Shown one piece after another: positions 51,070 through 59,861 of a DNA stretch of 64,000 bases. The notes beneath the pieces are model-generated. The model was not told where the DNA came from and searched no databases. It saw only the letters and a list, made by a program, of their open reading frames with translations. The translations under genes and the position numbers were made by a program. Within the stretch, counting starts at the first letter, position 1; every line of letters begins with the position of its first letter. Origin of the DNA: RUG100 sp050953425 (GTDB lineage Bacteria > Bacillota > Clostridia > Peptostreptococcales > Anaerovoracaceae); the NCBI GenBank assembly GCA_050953425.1, contig JBMNMQ010000007.1:434001-498000 (forward strand), given 5' to 3'.

Positions 51070-51672
51070 ATGGCCGAAATCACAAAGGAAGCTCTGGCGG
51101 ATACGCTGATGGAGATGCTGCAGGAAAAACCGCTCGATCAGATCACCATCCGCGAACTCAGTGAGCGCTGCACAATCAGCCGCAACACGTTCTACTATCA
51201 CTTTCACGACATCTACGAACTGGTCGAATGGATCTTCGTCCGTCAGGCGCAGCGCATCGTCAGCCGTTATGATGCGCCGGAACAGTGGGGCGAAGGCATC
51301 CGCGCCGCCATGGAATATGTCTACCGGCAGCGGGAGATGATCTACCACGTCTACAATACGGTGCGGCGGGAGCAGCTCGAGCGCTATCTCTACGATACGC
51401 TCGGCGAGATCATGTACGGCCACGTCACGGCCCTGACCCGCGGCCTGCGGATCGAAGAAAAGTATCTGCGGATGATCATCGACGCCATGAAATACGCGCT
51501 CGTCGGCTGGGCGCTGCACTGGATCGATGAGGGCATGCAGGAAGAGCCGGCGGCGGCACTGCGCGAGCTGCACGCGCTCCTCGACGGCGCGGTGGAAGGC
51601 ATCCTCGCCAATGCCGTGCGGCTGACCGCCGCCGAGTCCGGCGGCGCGCGGAGCAGCGAGGAGCAGAATTAG
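51070..51672 (+). CDS. TetR-family transcriptional regulator
   Basis: 200 residues. N-terminal helix-turn-helix (ITIRELSERCTISRNTFYYH then FHDIYELVEWIF) and a helical ligand-binding C-terminal domain of the DhaS/TetR_C_8 kind. Its ribosome binding site and ATG lie directly against the PFOR terminator, leaving no room for a separate promoter after it. Expression must come from read-through or a promoter inside the PFOR gene. Probably controls the MMPL exporter downstream. Confidence 0.88.
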   Translation: MAEITKEALADTLMEMLQEKPLDQITIRELSERCTISRNTFYYHFHDIYELVEWIFVRQAQRIVSRYDAPEQWGEGIRAAMEYVYRQREMIYHVYNTVRREQLERYLYDTLGEIMYGHVTALTRGLRIEEKYLRMIIDAMKYALVGWALHWIDEGMQEEPAAALRELHALLDGAVEGILANAVRLTAAESGGARSSEEQN

Positions 51673-51721
51673 ACAAATATGAGATAGCGTATAAAATCTG
51701 GGCACCGGGATATTTTTGCCC

Positions 51722-51784
51722 ATATCACCCCTCGCGGTAAAAAGGTACAATACAATCGATTTACTGGACACAGAGGGGTGATAT
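51722..51784 (+). promoter_or_regulatory. 12-bp perfect inverted repeat flanking the exporter promoter and covering its ribosome binding site
   Basis: ATATCACCCCTC at 51722-51733 and GAGGGGTGATAT at 51773-51784, 39 bases apart. Between them lies TACAATACAAT (51746-51756), the likely -10. The right arm is the Shine-Dalgarno sequence of the TTG-start gene at 51786. Confidence 0.7.
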
Positions 51785-51785
51785 T

Positions 51786-53891
51786 TTGAATGCATTTGGG
51801 GAGAAGGTAGTCAGGCACAGGAAGCTGATCCTGGTTGTCTGCCTGCTGCTGCTGATTCCCTCCGTTATCGGCTATATGAAGGTGCGCATCAACTACGATG
51901 TGCTCTCCTATCTGCCCAAGAACATCGCGACGATGAAGGGACAGGATATTCTGCTCGACGAGTTCGACACCGGCGGCCTCGCCATGTGCATCGTCGAGGG
52001 CATGGATGACAAGGACGTCGTCAAGCTCGAACAGAAGATCGAGGACGTCAAATACGTCAAGGATGCCATCTGGTACGATGATCTGGCGGACATTTCCGTT
52101 CCCATGGAGATGCTGCCGGAGAAATACTATAAAATGTTCAACAAGGGCGATGCCACGATGATGGTCGTCCTCTTCAACCAGCCGATGTCTTCGGATGAAA
52201 GCATGGAGGCCGTGACCAACATTCGGCACATCGCCGGAAAGCAGTGCTTTCTCAGCGGCACCACGGCGTTCGTCACCGACCTCAAGGACCTCTGTGAACA
52301 GGAGGAGCCGATCTATGTGGCGCTGGCGGTCATCCTCTGCTGCATCGTGCTGGCGATCTTCATGGATTCGTTCCTGCTGCCGCTGCTGTTCATCATCGGC
52401 ATCGGCATGGAGATTATCTACAACCTCGGCAGCAACATCTTTCTCGGGGAGATTTCCTATATCACCAAAGCCATCAGTGCGGTGCTGCAGCTGGGCGTGA
52501 CGATGGACTACTCCATCTTCCTCTGGCACAGCTACCGGGAGCAGAAGGAATATTTCCAGCATGATCCGGAAACGGCGATGGCCAAGGCCATCACCCGCAC
52601 GCTGAGTTCGGTGACCGGCAGTTCGATTACCACGATCGCCGGCTTTATCGCACTCTGCTTCATGAGCTTTACGCTCGGCCGCGACCTCGGTCTCTGCATG
52701 GCCAAGGGCGTCGTCCTCGGCGTCATCGGCTGCGTGACAATCCTGCCTTCTCTGATTCTGACCTTTGACCGCGCGATCGAAAAGACGACGCACCGCGTCT
52801 TCAGTCTCAACGTGCGCAGGCTCTCCAAAGGCGTCACCAGGCATTACAAGGCCTTCATCGCCCTGTTCATCATCGCCTTCATTCCGGCGATCTACGGGCA
52901 GATGCACTACGACGTTTACTACGACCTCTCCAGCCGCCTGCCGAAGAACCTCGACTGCATGAAGGCTTCCGACAAGCTGGAGAAGGATTTTGATATGTCG
53001 ACGACGATCATCCTGATGCTGCGTTCCGACATGTCGGCTTCCGAGATCGACCAGCTGCAGCACGACGTCGAGGATATGAAGGGCGTCAAGAGCGCCCTCG
53101 GCATGGGCACGGTGATCGGTCCGTCGGTTCCGCAGGAGTTCGTGCCGTCCGGTCTGAAGGATTCCTTTGAACACGGCAAGTGGCAGATGATGATGGTCAA
53201 CACAAAGTACAAGGTGGCCAGCGACGCGGTCAACAAGCAGATCGACGACCTCAACCGGGTCGTGGATCAGTATGACGAGAAAGGACTGGTCATCGGCGAA
53301 GCGCCGTGCACCAAGGATCTGATCACCATCAGCGATCACGATTTCAACGTCGTGACGATTATTTCGATGCTGCTGATCTTCCTCATCATCGGTCTCGTGC
53401 TGAAGTCGGCGACGCTGCCGTTCATCCTTGTGGCGGTGATCGAACTGGCGATCTGCATCAACATGGGCATCCCCTTCTATACGGGGACGTCGCTGCCGTT
53501 CATCGCTTCGATCTGCATCGGCACCATTCAGCTCGGCTCGACGGTCGACTACGCCATATTGATGACCACGCGCTACAAATTCGAGCGCTCGAACGGCAAA
53601 CCGCGGGAGGAAGCGATCCGCATCGCCCACTTCACCTCGGTGCCGTCGATCATCGTCAGTGCGATCGGCTTCTTCGCCGCCACCTTCGGCGTGGCCGTCT
53701 ACTCGAATATCGATATCATCAAGTCGATCTGTACACTGCTGGCACGCGGCGCGCTGATCAGCATGGTGGTCGTCATCTTCATCCTGCCGTCGATGCTGAA
53801 GCTCTTTGACAAAATCATCTGCAAAACGAGCAAGGGCTTCCTGCCGACGCAGGGCGCCGGGCAGGCATCCGGAGAGGACAGCGCGCAGTGA
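51786..53891 (+). CDS. MMPL/RND-type membrane exporter
   Basis: 701 residues in two halves, each with one leading membrane helix, a large outside domain and five further helices. Repeated motif LQLGVTMDYSIFLWHSYREQ in half one and IQLGSTVDYAILMTTRY in half two, with the intramembrane Asp of proton-driven MMPL proteins. Start is TTG at 51786; GAGGGGTGAT lies just before and the nearby ATG is out of frame. The neighbouring heptad-repeat protein is the usual partner of such exporters in Firmicutes. Substrate unknown, perhaps a lipid or drug. Confidence 0.9.
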   Translation: MNAFGEKVVRHRKLILVVCLLLLIPSVIGYMKVRINYDVLSYLPKNIATMKGQDILLDEFDTGGLAMCIVEGMDDKDVVKLEQKIEDVKYVKDAIWYDDLADISVPMEMLPEKYYKMFNKGDATMMVVLFNQPMSSDESMEAVTNIRHIAGKQCFLSGTTAFVTDLKDLCEQEEPIYVALAVILCCIVLAIFMDSFLLPLLFIIGIGMEIIYNLGSNIFLGEISYITKAISAVLQLGVTMDYSIFLWHSYREQKEYFQHDPETAMAKAITRTLSSVTGSSITTIAGFIALCFMSFTLGRDLGLCMAKGVVLGVIGCVTILPSLILTFDRAIEKTTHRVFSLNVRRLSKGVTRHYKAFIALFIIAFIPAIYGQMHYDVYYDLSSRLPKNLDCMKASDKLEKDFDMSTTIILMLRSDMSASEIDQLQHDVEDMKGVKSALGMGTVIGPSVPQEFVPSGLKDSFEHGKWQMMMVNTKYKVASDAVNKQIDDLNRVVDQYDEKGLVIGEAPCTKDLITISDHDFNVVTIISMLLIFLIIGLVLKSATLPFILVAVIELAICINMGIPFYTGTSLPFIASICIGTIQLGSTVDYAILMTTRYKFERSNGKPREEAIRIAHFTSVPSIIVSAIGFFAATFGVAVYSNIDIIKSICTLLARGALISMVVVIFILPSMLKLFDKIICKTSKGFLPTQGAGQASGEDSAQ

Positions 53892-53901
53892 GCCGCGGCA
53901 C

Positions 53902-53931
53902 TTGACAAAAGCAGTGCAAGTACAGTACAGT
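53902..53931 (+). promoter_or_regulatory. Promoter of the heptad-repeat protein gene
   Basis: TTGACA, 18-bp spacer, TACAGT. Followed by a run of AGTAAAGTAAA-type short repeats in the leader. Confidence 0.65.
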
Positions 53932-54017
53932 GAACTAAAGTAAAGTAAATAAAACAGTGAGAACATATATAAAACGCGAAGACTCTTCGCAGAGATGACA
54001 AAAGGGGGAGTGAAAGC

Positions 54018-55991
54018 ATGAACAGCAGAGTGGAATTACTTCACCAGCACCATTTTCTCAGACGAACCGGGGGCATCATCCTTGCCGCGGCCGTGGCCGC
54101 TGTCATGACGATGACACCGGTAACCGGTTCGACGGCCGGAAAATCGATCGGCAATGCCTCCAAGAAAGATGAGACCGTCTATATGGTTACCGATCCCGAC
54201 GGCACGCCGACCAAAACGATCGTCAGCGATCAGCTGACCAACAAGAAGGAATACAGCAGTTTGACCGACAAGAGCAATCTGCTCAACATCGAGAATGTCA
54301 AGAATGACAAGAAATTCGAGAACAGCGACGGCGATCTGACCTGGAATGCCGGCGGCCGCAACGTCTACTATCAGGGTACGACGAGCAAAAAGGCGCCGGT
54401 GGAGACGAAGATTACCTATACGCTCAACGGCGAGGAAATCGAACCGTCCGAGCTCGGCGGCCGGGACGGCACGGTCGAGATCCGCATCGACTACACCAAC
54501 AGCGAGAAAGCGAACGGCGTCTATGTGCCGTTCCTGGCTCTCAGCGCACTGACCTTTGACGACGACAACTTTACCAATATCTCGGTGTCCGACGGCAAGG
54601 TCATCGACGACGGCGACAAGAGCATGGTCGTCGGCTACGCGATGCCGGGTCTGACGGAGAGCTTTGATCTTTCGTCGAAGGACGTCGACCTCTCGGATTC
54701 GGTCACCATCAAGGCGAAGGCGAAGGACTTTTCGCTGTCGACCATTATGACCGTCGTTTCCCCGCTCCAGCTGGACGATGTGAAGCTCGGCAAAGACGGC
54801 ACGATCAAAGATCTCGACAGTGCGATCGACAAGCTCGACACTTCGTGCCAGGCGATCCTCAAAGGCGCGCGGCAGCTGGCTTCCGGCACGCAGAGCGCCT
54901 ACCGGGGCAGCGTCAGGCTGGACCGGGGCGCCGGACAGCTGGTCAGCGGCAGCGGTTCGCTCTACAGCGGCACCGCCTCCCTGGATCAGGGACTCGGCAA
55001 ACTGCAGCAGGGTGCCGGCAGTCTCAACGGCGGTCTCGGTACACTGCAGAGCGGCGTCAGCACGCTGGCGGGCAAGTATCCGGAACTCGTCTCCGGCGCC
55101 AAAGAGCTGAAGGACGGCGCTTCTTCGGTGGCACAGAGCGCCGGCGAAGTTTCGTCCGGCGCACAGAGCGTCTCCAACGGCGCCGCGCAGGCGCTGCAGG
55201 GTGCAAAAGATCTGCAGAGCGGTATTTCCAGCACATTGACCAATGCGTCTACCAAGCTATCTCAGGCTAATAGTGTTCTCAATACTATTGATACATCGGG
55301 GTTAAGTGCAGAGGATCAGGCGAAACTAACAAACTTAAAAACAGCATATAATGATATCCAAGAGAAAATCGCCGCACAAAATGACTCATCAACAGCGGAG
55401 ACGCTTTCCAGCGGCGCGGCCCAGCTGGTCGGTAACGAGAGCAGCGGCCTGACGTCTCTGGCCGACGGTGCCAGCCAGCTTTCCACCGGCGCCGGCAAGC
55501 TTTCCACCGGCGCCAGCCAGCTTTCAGAAGGTGCCGACAGCCTCTACAGCCAGGTCGGCGACGGGTCCGATCTCGCCAACGGCGTTAAAGATCTTCGGAG
55601 CGGCACCAAGAAGCTCAGCAGCGGTTCGAAGTCGCTGCTGAAGGGAACAAAGTCGGCGAAGAAGGGCTCCAAGGCGCTGAAGAACGGCGCCGGACAGCTC
55701 GTTTCCGGCACGAAGACATTGAAAAACGGCACTTCCTCCCTTGTCAGCGGCGAGAAGCAGCTGGCCAGCGGATCCGCGGAACTCGCCGGCGGCGTCGAGC
55801 AGTACTACCAGCAGGGCATCAAGAAGATCGTCGACGCCTACAACGGCAACGTGAAAAAGGTGCTCAGCAAGCTCGACGACCTGCAGCAGGCCGGCAGCAG
55901 CTACGATACCTTTACCGATCTCACCAAGGGCACAGAGGGCAGCGTCAAGTTCATCTACCGCACCGATGAAATCAGCGGCGACGAGGATTGA
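54018..55991 (+). CDS. Secreted YhgE/Pip-like heptad-repeat protein
   Basis: 657 residues. Starts with a short cytoplasmic stretch and one hydrophobic segment (about 18-38; signal peptide or anchor). Then comes a beta-rich domain (about 45-250) and a long region with LxxGxxxLxxGxxxL heptads (about 275-620), the hallmark of YhgE/Pip proteins and of the partners of MMPL exporters. No C-terminal transmembrane domain. A segment of about 55 residues in the middle has different base composition. Ribosome binding site AAAGGGGGAG. Follows the exporter with its own promoter. Confidence 0.82.
   Translation: MNSRVELLHQHHFLRRTGGIILAAAVAAVMTMTPVTGSTAGKSIGNASKKDETVYMVTDPDGTPTKTIVSDQLTNKKEYSSLTDKSNLLNIENVKNDKKFENSDGDLTWNAGGRNVYYQGTTSKKAPVETKITYTLNGEEIEPSELGGRDGTVEIRIDYTNSEKANGVYVPFLALSALTFDDDNFTNISVSDGKVIDDGDKSMVVGYAMPGLTESFDLSSKDVDLSDSVTIKAKAKDFSLSTIMTVVSPLQLDDVKLGKDGTIKDLDSAIDKLDTSCQAILKGARQLASGTQSAYRGSVRLDRGAGQLVSGSGSLYSGTASLDQGLGKLQQGAGSLNGGLGTLQSGVSTLAGKYPELVSGAKELKDGASSVAQSAGEVSSGAQSVSNGAAQALQGAKDLQSGISSTLTNASTKLSQANSVLNTIDTSGLSAEDQAKLTNLKTAYNDIQEKIAAQNDSSTAETLSSGAAQLVGNESSGLTSLADGASQLSTGAGKLSTGASQLSEGADSLYSQVGDGSDLANGVKDLRSGTKKLSSGSKSLLKGTKSAKKGSKALKNGAGQLVSGTKTLKNGTSSLVSGEKQLASGSAELAGGVEQYYQQGIKKIVDAYNGNVKKVLSKLDDLQQAGSSYDTFTDLTKGTEGSVKFIYRTDEISGDED
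55240..55400 (+). other. AT-rich mosaic patch inside the heptad-repeat gene
   Basis: About 160 bases with AT-rich codons (for example AATACTATTGATACATCG) within a gene otherwise dominated by G/C third positions. The frame is open through it. It encodes NTIDTSGLSAEDQAKLTNLK and flanks, between heptad blocks. Confidence 0.7.
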
Positions 55992-56210
55992 TGAGGGCCG
56001 CGCGGCAGTCACTGCCCGTTCTTCTCCGCTGACAGCGGCACGACAGCAGCAATGAAAAAGCAAAGCGCTGCCGGTGCCGACCGCGGTTCTGCCGCGGCGG
56101 CGCCGGCGGCCATGCCGCTTTTTCGCCCGCTCTGCACAGCAGCGGACGGAGGGCGGATATTGTGCTATGAAAAAAACATAAAAATAAAACAAAAATACCC
56201 TCAATCGGCA

Positions 56211-56364
56211 TTGACAGACCCTCGGGTTGGTGGTAGGATACACTTGAAAACAGAGTTGTGCCTCGGGCACAGGGCAAGAGCCCAACTGAAATTGCTTTCT
56301 TTCTTATTCACATTTCATATACCAAAAGGCTGTGCAGCGAAAGCTCACAGCTTTTTGGTATATG
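56211..56364 (+). ncRNA. Candidate structured small RNA with its own promoter
   Basis: Promoter TTGACA, 17-bp spacer, TAGGAT (56211-56239). About 10 bases after the predicted start, 56254-56287 can form a three-way junction: AGTTG/CAACT closing stem, hairpin TGCC-TCG-GGCA and hairpin GGGC-AAGA-GCCC. A pyrimidine-rich linker leads to a 19-bp hairpin (56316-56364, CATATACC paired with GGTATATG at the base), capped by AGC-GAAA-GCT. No convincing ORF lies in it. No RNA family is recognised. The stretch 55992-56210 shows no gene. Confidence 0.45.
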
Positions 56365-56365
56365 G

Positions 56366-56397
56366 AAAAAATAAGCGGCAGGGGGGAACCCCTGCCG
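56366..56397 (-). terminator. Terminator of deoC
   Basis: On the minus strand GGCAGGGG-TTCC-CCCCTGCC, then GCTTATTTTTT. Confidence 0.85.
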
Positions 56398-56417
56398 GGC
56401 GGAACGGGAGGCCGCGC

Positions 56418-57080
56418 TCAGCCGCGGCGCAGATATTCCTTCATGATGGCAGCCGAAGCCGAAGCGCCGAGGCGGTCGGCGCCGGCATCGATCAGCGCCA
56501 GCGCCGTATCGAGGTCGCGGATGCCGCCGCTGGCCTTGATGCGTGCGCGACTGCCGACGCTTTCCCGCATGGCGCGGACCGCTTCGACGGTGGCACCGCC
56601 GCCGCTGAAGCCGGTGCTGGTCTTGACGAAATCGGCGCCGGCTTCCACCGCCAGACGGCAGGCACGATCGAGCTGGCCGGCGGTCAGCAGATGCGTCTCG
56701 AGGATGACCTTGAGCGTGCGCTGCCGGCCGATGGCCCCGGCGACTCCGGCGATATCGCGGCGGACGAGGTCGTCCTCACCGTCCCGGAGAGCGCCGATGT
56801 TGAGCACCATGTCGATCTCATCGGCACCGTCGCGGCAGGCGAGCGCCGCTTCGCGGGCTTTGGCGCGGCGATGCATGGCGCCCAGCGGAAAGCCGACGAC
56901 GGAGGTGACGGCGACATCGCTGTCCGCGAGCAGGGAATGCGCCAGCCGAACACGGCAGCTGTTGACGCAGACCGAGGCGAAATCGTACTGCAGAGCTTCT
57001 TCGCAGAGCCGGCGGATGTCGTCGGCATCGGCGTCGGGCTGCAGCAGAGTATGATCAAAATATTTTGCGAAGGGTTTCAT
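56418..57080 (-). CDS. deoC: Deoxyribose-phosphate aldolase
   Basis: 220 residues, class I aldolase TIM barrel that splits 2-deoxyribose 5-phosphate into glyceraldehyde 3-phosphate and acetaldehyde. Schiff-base Lys in FVKTSTGFSGGGATVEAV, second Lys in RIKASGGIRD, plus VTSVVGFPLGAM and LKVILETHLLT. Ribosome binding site GGGAGG 7 bases before ATG. Single gene with its own promoter and terminator. Confidence 0.96.
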   Translation of the reverse strand: MKPFAKYFDHTLLQPDADADDIRRLCEEALQYDFASVCVNSCRVRLAHSLLADSDVAVTSVVGFPLGAMHRRAKAREAALACRDGADEIDMVLNIGALRDGEDDLVRRDIAGVAGAIGRQRTLKVILETHLLTAGQLDRACRLAVEAGADFVKTSTGFSGGGATVEAVRAMRESVGSRARIKASGGIRDLDTALALIDAGADRLGASASAAIMKEYLRRG

Positions 57081-57116
57081 AAAACCTCCCGGATACTGGA
57101 AAAAGGATTTGCCTGT

Positions 57117-57125
57117 ATTATACCA
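57117..57125 (-). promoter_or_regulatory. Extended -10 promoter of deoC
   Basis: Minus strand TGGTATAAT; no clear -35. Confidence 0.7.
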
Positions 57126-57208
57126 TATCGCTGCCCGCAGCGGACGGAGGGCCCGAAAACGGGCCGCCCGGCGGCATGCGGGCAGTACGGGGAAAGGAGA
57201 AGAGCGAA

Positions 57209-57634
57209 ATGAAGATCGATCCGCACCGGCTGGGCCGCCGCATCCGCGCCGCCAGACGGGCGCGCGGGCTGACGCAGACGCAGCTGGCGGCCCTGCTGGG
57301 CATCAGCGTGACCCATCTCAGTCATATAGAAAACGACCGTGCCGGTGCCAGTCTGGAGATCCTCGTCCGGCTGATGGAGCTGCTGGATCTGACACCCAAC
57401 CGGCTCTTCTGCGGTACCGAGGACCCCCCTGACGCAGACTGGCACGAAGCGGGCGAGGATGCCATCGACGGCTTTTCGCCGGAGCGCCTCGCGCTCTTTC
57501 ACCGTCATCTGCAGCAGGAGCTGGAATTCGAAATCACCGACCGCTTTCGCCGCCGGCAGCGCCGCCTGGAAGAGGAAAGCGGTTCGGCGCGGGAGGCCGG
57601 TGCGGAGCACGCAGAGCCGGCATCGACGGAGTGA
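57209..57634 (+). CDS. XRE-family helix-turn-helix regulator
   Basis: 141 residues. HTH_3 domain at about 8-65 (RRIRAARRARGLTQTQLAAL then GISVTHLSHIENDRAGASLE), followed by an acidic/charged helical tail. AAAGGAG 9-10 bases before the ATG. Divergent from deoC with a shared intergenic region. Target unknown. Confidence 0.85.
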   Translation: MKIDPHRLGRRIRAARRARGLTQTQLAALLGISVTHLSHIENDRAGASLEILVRLMELLDLTPNRLFCGTEDPPDADWHEAGEDAIDGFSPERLALFHRHLQQELEFEITDRFRRRQRRLEEESGSAREAGAEHAEPASTE

Positions 57635-57733
57635 CAGCGGCGCGGCGGGATCGCGCCCGCCGGCGGTGTATTTCAGCCTGCCGCGGGCATGCCGCCGGTG
57701 TTTGCTTCGCCGGGTGAAAAAGGGGATCTTTTG

Positions 57734-57742
57734 TGTTATAAT
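57734..57742 (+). promoter_or_regulatory. Extended -10 promoter of the two GTPase genes
   Basis: TGTTATAAT, 37 bases before the start codon; weak -35. I see no clear Zur-type operator. Confidence 0.6.
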
Positions 57743-57778
57743 GACCATTGCATTTTAAAGAAGGAGATGACAGAATCA

Positions 57779-58909
57779 ATGGCGAAAGTAGATATTTTTT
57801 CCGGCTTCCTCGGCGCCGGCAAGACGACGCTGATCAAGAAACTGATCGAAGAGGCATACGGCGATGAACAGCTGGTGCTGATCGAGAACGAGTTCGGCGA
57901 AATCGGCGTCGACGGGGGCTTTCTGCAGGATACCGGCGTGCAGATCAATGAGATGTCCGCCGGCTGCATCTGCTGCAGTCTGGTCGGCGATTTCGGACGG
58001 GCGCTGAATCAGGTCATCGAAGAGTACCATCCCGACCGCATTCTGATCGAGCCGTCGGGGGTCGGCAAGCTCAGCGACGTCATCATCGCGGTGCAGGATC
58101 TGCACAACGACGAAATCCGCCTCAACGGCTTTACCACCGTCGTCGACGCCAAGAAGTGCCGCATGTATCTGAAGAACTTTGCCGAGTTCTTTACCAACCA
58201 GATCGAAAACGCGAGTTCGCTGATCCTCAGCCATACCGACGGGCTCAGCGACCGGAAGCTGCAGCAGTGCGTGGATCTGCTGCGGCAGTACAACGATCGC
58301 GCCAGTATCGTGACGACGCCGTGGGATCAGATCGACGGCGCACAGATCCTCGCAATCATGGAGGAAAAGCAGACGCTGTCGGCCGAGCTCGACCGCCTGC
58401 GCGAGGAAGCGGCGCACGCCCGCGAACACGAAGGCCACGATCACGATCATGAGCATGACCACGACCACGGGGCCCACGATCACGATGAGCATGAACACGG
58501 TCATCACGATCACGAAGATCACGCTCACGGCGAGCATGACCACGAACACGAGGACCGCGGTCACGGCGAACATGATCATGACCACGATCACGAGGGCCGC
58601 GGTCACGACCATCATCACCACCACGCCGACGAAGTCTTCGACGACTTCGGCACCGAAACGATCCGCAAGTACACGGTCGAGGAAATCGAGCAGGCGCTGA
58701 GCGGTCTGCAGAACATCGGCGAGTGCGGGCAGGTGCTGCGCGCCAAGGGCATCGTCGCCGGCAAAGACGGCCGCTGGATTCACTTTGACTACGTCCCCGG
58801 CGAACCGGACGTGCGCCGCGGCAGCGCGGCGCCGACCGGCATGATCTGCGTCATCGGCGCCGGCATCGATCGGGACCGCATCCGCGAATTGTTTGCACTG
58901 GAACAGTAG
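57779..58909 (+). CDS. COG0523 (CobW/P47K) G3E GTPase with His-rich metal-binding loop
   Basis: 376 residues. P-loop SGFLGAGKTTLIKKL at the N-terminus, the metal-site motif CXCC as Cys63-Cys65-Cys66 in AGCICCSL, and EPSGVGKLSD. The G4 motif NKXD reads SHTD here. Residues 213-282 contain 31 His among Asp/Glu/Gly, then the CobW C-terminal domain. The family delivers Zn, Co or Ni to target proteins. ATG at 57779 is 12 bases from AAGGAG; an in-frame ATG at 57767 abuts it. The second GTPase follows 10 bases later. Confidence 0.9.
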   Translation: MAKVDIFSGFLGAGKTTLIKKLIEEAYGDEQLVLIENEFGEIGVDGGFLQDTGVQINEMSAGCICCSLVGDFGRALNQVIEEYHPDRILIEPSGVGKLSDVIIAVQDLHNDEIRLNGFTTVVDAKKCRMYLKNFAEFFTNQIENASSLILSHTDGLSDRKLQQCVDLLRQYNDRASIVTTPWDQIDGAQILAIMEEKQTLSAELDRLREEAAHAREHEGHDHDHEHDHDHGAHDHDEHEHGHHDHEDHAHGEHDHEHEDRGHGEHDHDHDHEGRGHDHHHHHADEVFDDFGTETIRKYTVEEIEQALSGLQNIGECGQVLRAKGIVAGKDGRWIHFDYVPGEPDVRRGSAAPTGMICVIGAGIDRDRIRELFALEQ

Positions 58910-58919
58910 GGGAACAGCG

Positions 58920-59861
58920 ATGGATATTCCGGTTTATCTGGTTACCGGCTTTCTCGAGGCCGGCAAGACAAAATTCATACAGGAACTGCTCGAGGGTTCG
59001 GATTTCAACGCCGGTGAGCGCACACTGCTGCTGCTCTGCGAAGAGGGCATCGAGGAGTACGATCCGTCGCGGTTTTCGTTCAACAATGTCGTCATCGAGA
59101 CGGTTGATGACGAGGAGGACCTCTCGGTTGAGGGACTCGACGAACTCTGTACCCGAGCCGAAGCCGAACGCGTGGTGGTCGAATACAACGGCATGTGGCC
59201 GATGAACAGCTTTTACGAGAACATGCCGCGGGAGTGGATCATCTACCAGCAGATTATGTTCGCGGACGCCGGCACGTTTGAGATGTACAATCAGAACATG
59301 CGGCAGCTGACGTTCGACAAGATGCAGGGAGCGGAGATCGTCATCTTCAATCGCTGCCGCCGCGGCGAACTCAACAAGGAGGCGCTGCACAAGATCGTCC
59401 GCGTCGCCAACCGCAAGAGCCAGATCCTCTACGAGTACGGCGAGAACGATGTCGAGCCGGACACGATCAAGGATCCGCTGCCCTATGACATCGATGCGCC
59501 GGTGATCACGATCCGCGACAGCGACTTCGCCGAGTGGTACCGCGACATCAACGACGAATCCGAAAAATACGACGGCAAGACCGTGCGCGTCAAGTGCCGG
59601 GTGCTGACCGAGGGCAAGCTGCCCGAGAACACCTTTGTCATGGGCCGGCACCTGATGACCTGCTGCGTGCAGGATATTCAGTTTGCCGGGCTGGCCGCCC
59701 GCTGGCCGAAAGTCGGCGAGCTGAAGCACGGCGGCTGGTACGCGCTGACCGCCGATATCAAGGTGGAGTACGAGGATCTGTATCACGAAGAAGGACCCGT
59801 GCTGCACTGCCGCAGCATCGAGCGGGCGCAGAAAGCGGAGCCCGAGGTGGCCAGCTTCTGA
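58920..59861 (+). CDS. CobW-like P-loop protein with DUF1980-like C-terminal domain
   Basis: 313 residues. N-terminal YLVTGFLEAGKTKFIQELLE is a G3E P-loop, but the CXCC motif is missing and G4 reads FNRC. The C-terminal part (about 215-313) with RVKCRVL and NTFVMGRHLMTCCVQDIQFA matches the DUF1980/YcgQ-type domain, which in other Firmicutes is partnered with a DUF318 permease and linked to Zn limitation. The two GTPases are co-transcribed and end at one terminator. Likely metal homeostasis; GTPase activity is doubtful. Confidence 0.78.
   Translation: MDIPVYLVTGFLEAGKTKFIQELLEGSDFNAGERTLLLLCEEGIEEYDPSRFSFNNVVIETVDDEEDLSVEGLDELCTRAEAERVVVEYNGMWPMNSFYENMPREWIIYQQIMFADAGTFEMYNQNMRQLTFDKMQGAEIVIFNRCRRGELNKEALHKIVRVANRKSQILYEYGENDVEPDTIKDPLPYDIDAPVITIRDSDFAEWYRDINDESEKYDGKTVRVKCRVLTEGKLPENTFVMGRHLMTCCVQDIQFAGLAARWPKVGELKHGGWYALTADIKVEYEDLYHEEGPVLHCRSIERAQKAEPEVASF

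Noticed and set aside
56052..57212. 386-codon plus-strand ORF across the small RNA candidate and deoC
   Set aside because: Mostly antisense to deoC, with low-complexity sequence and no ribosome binding site at its start.
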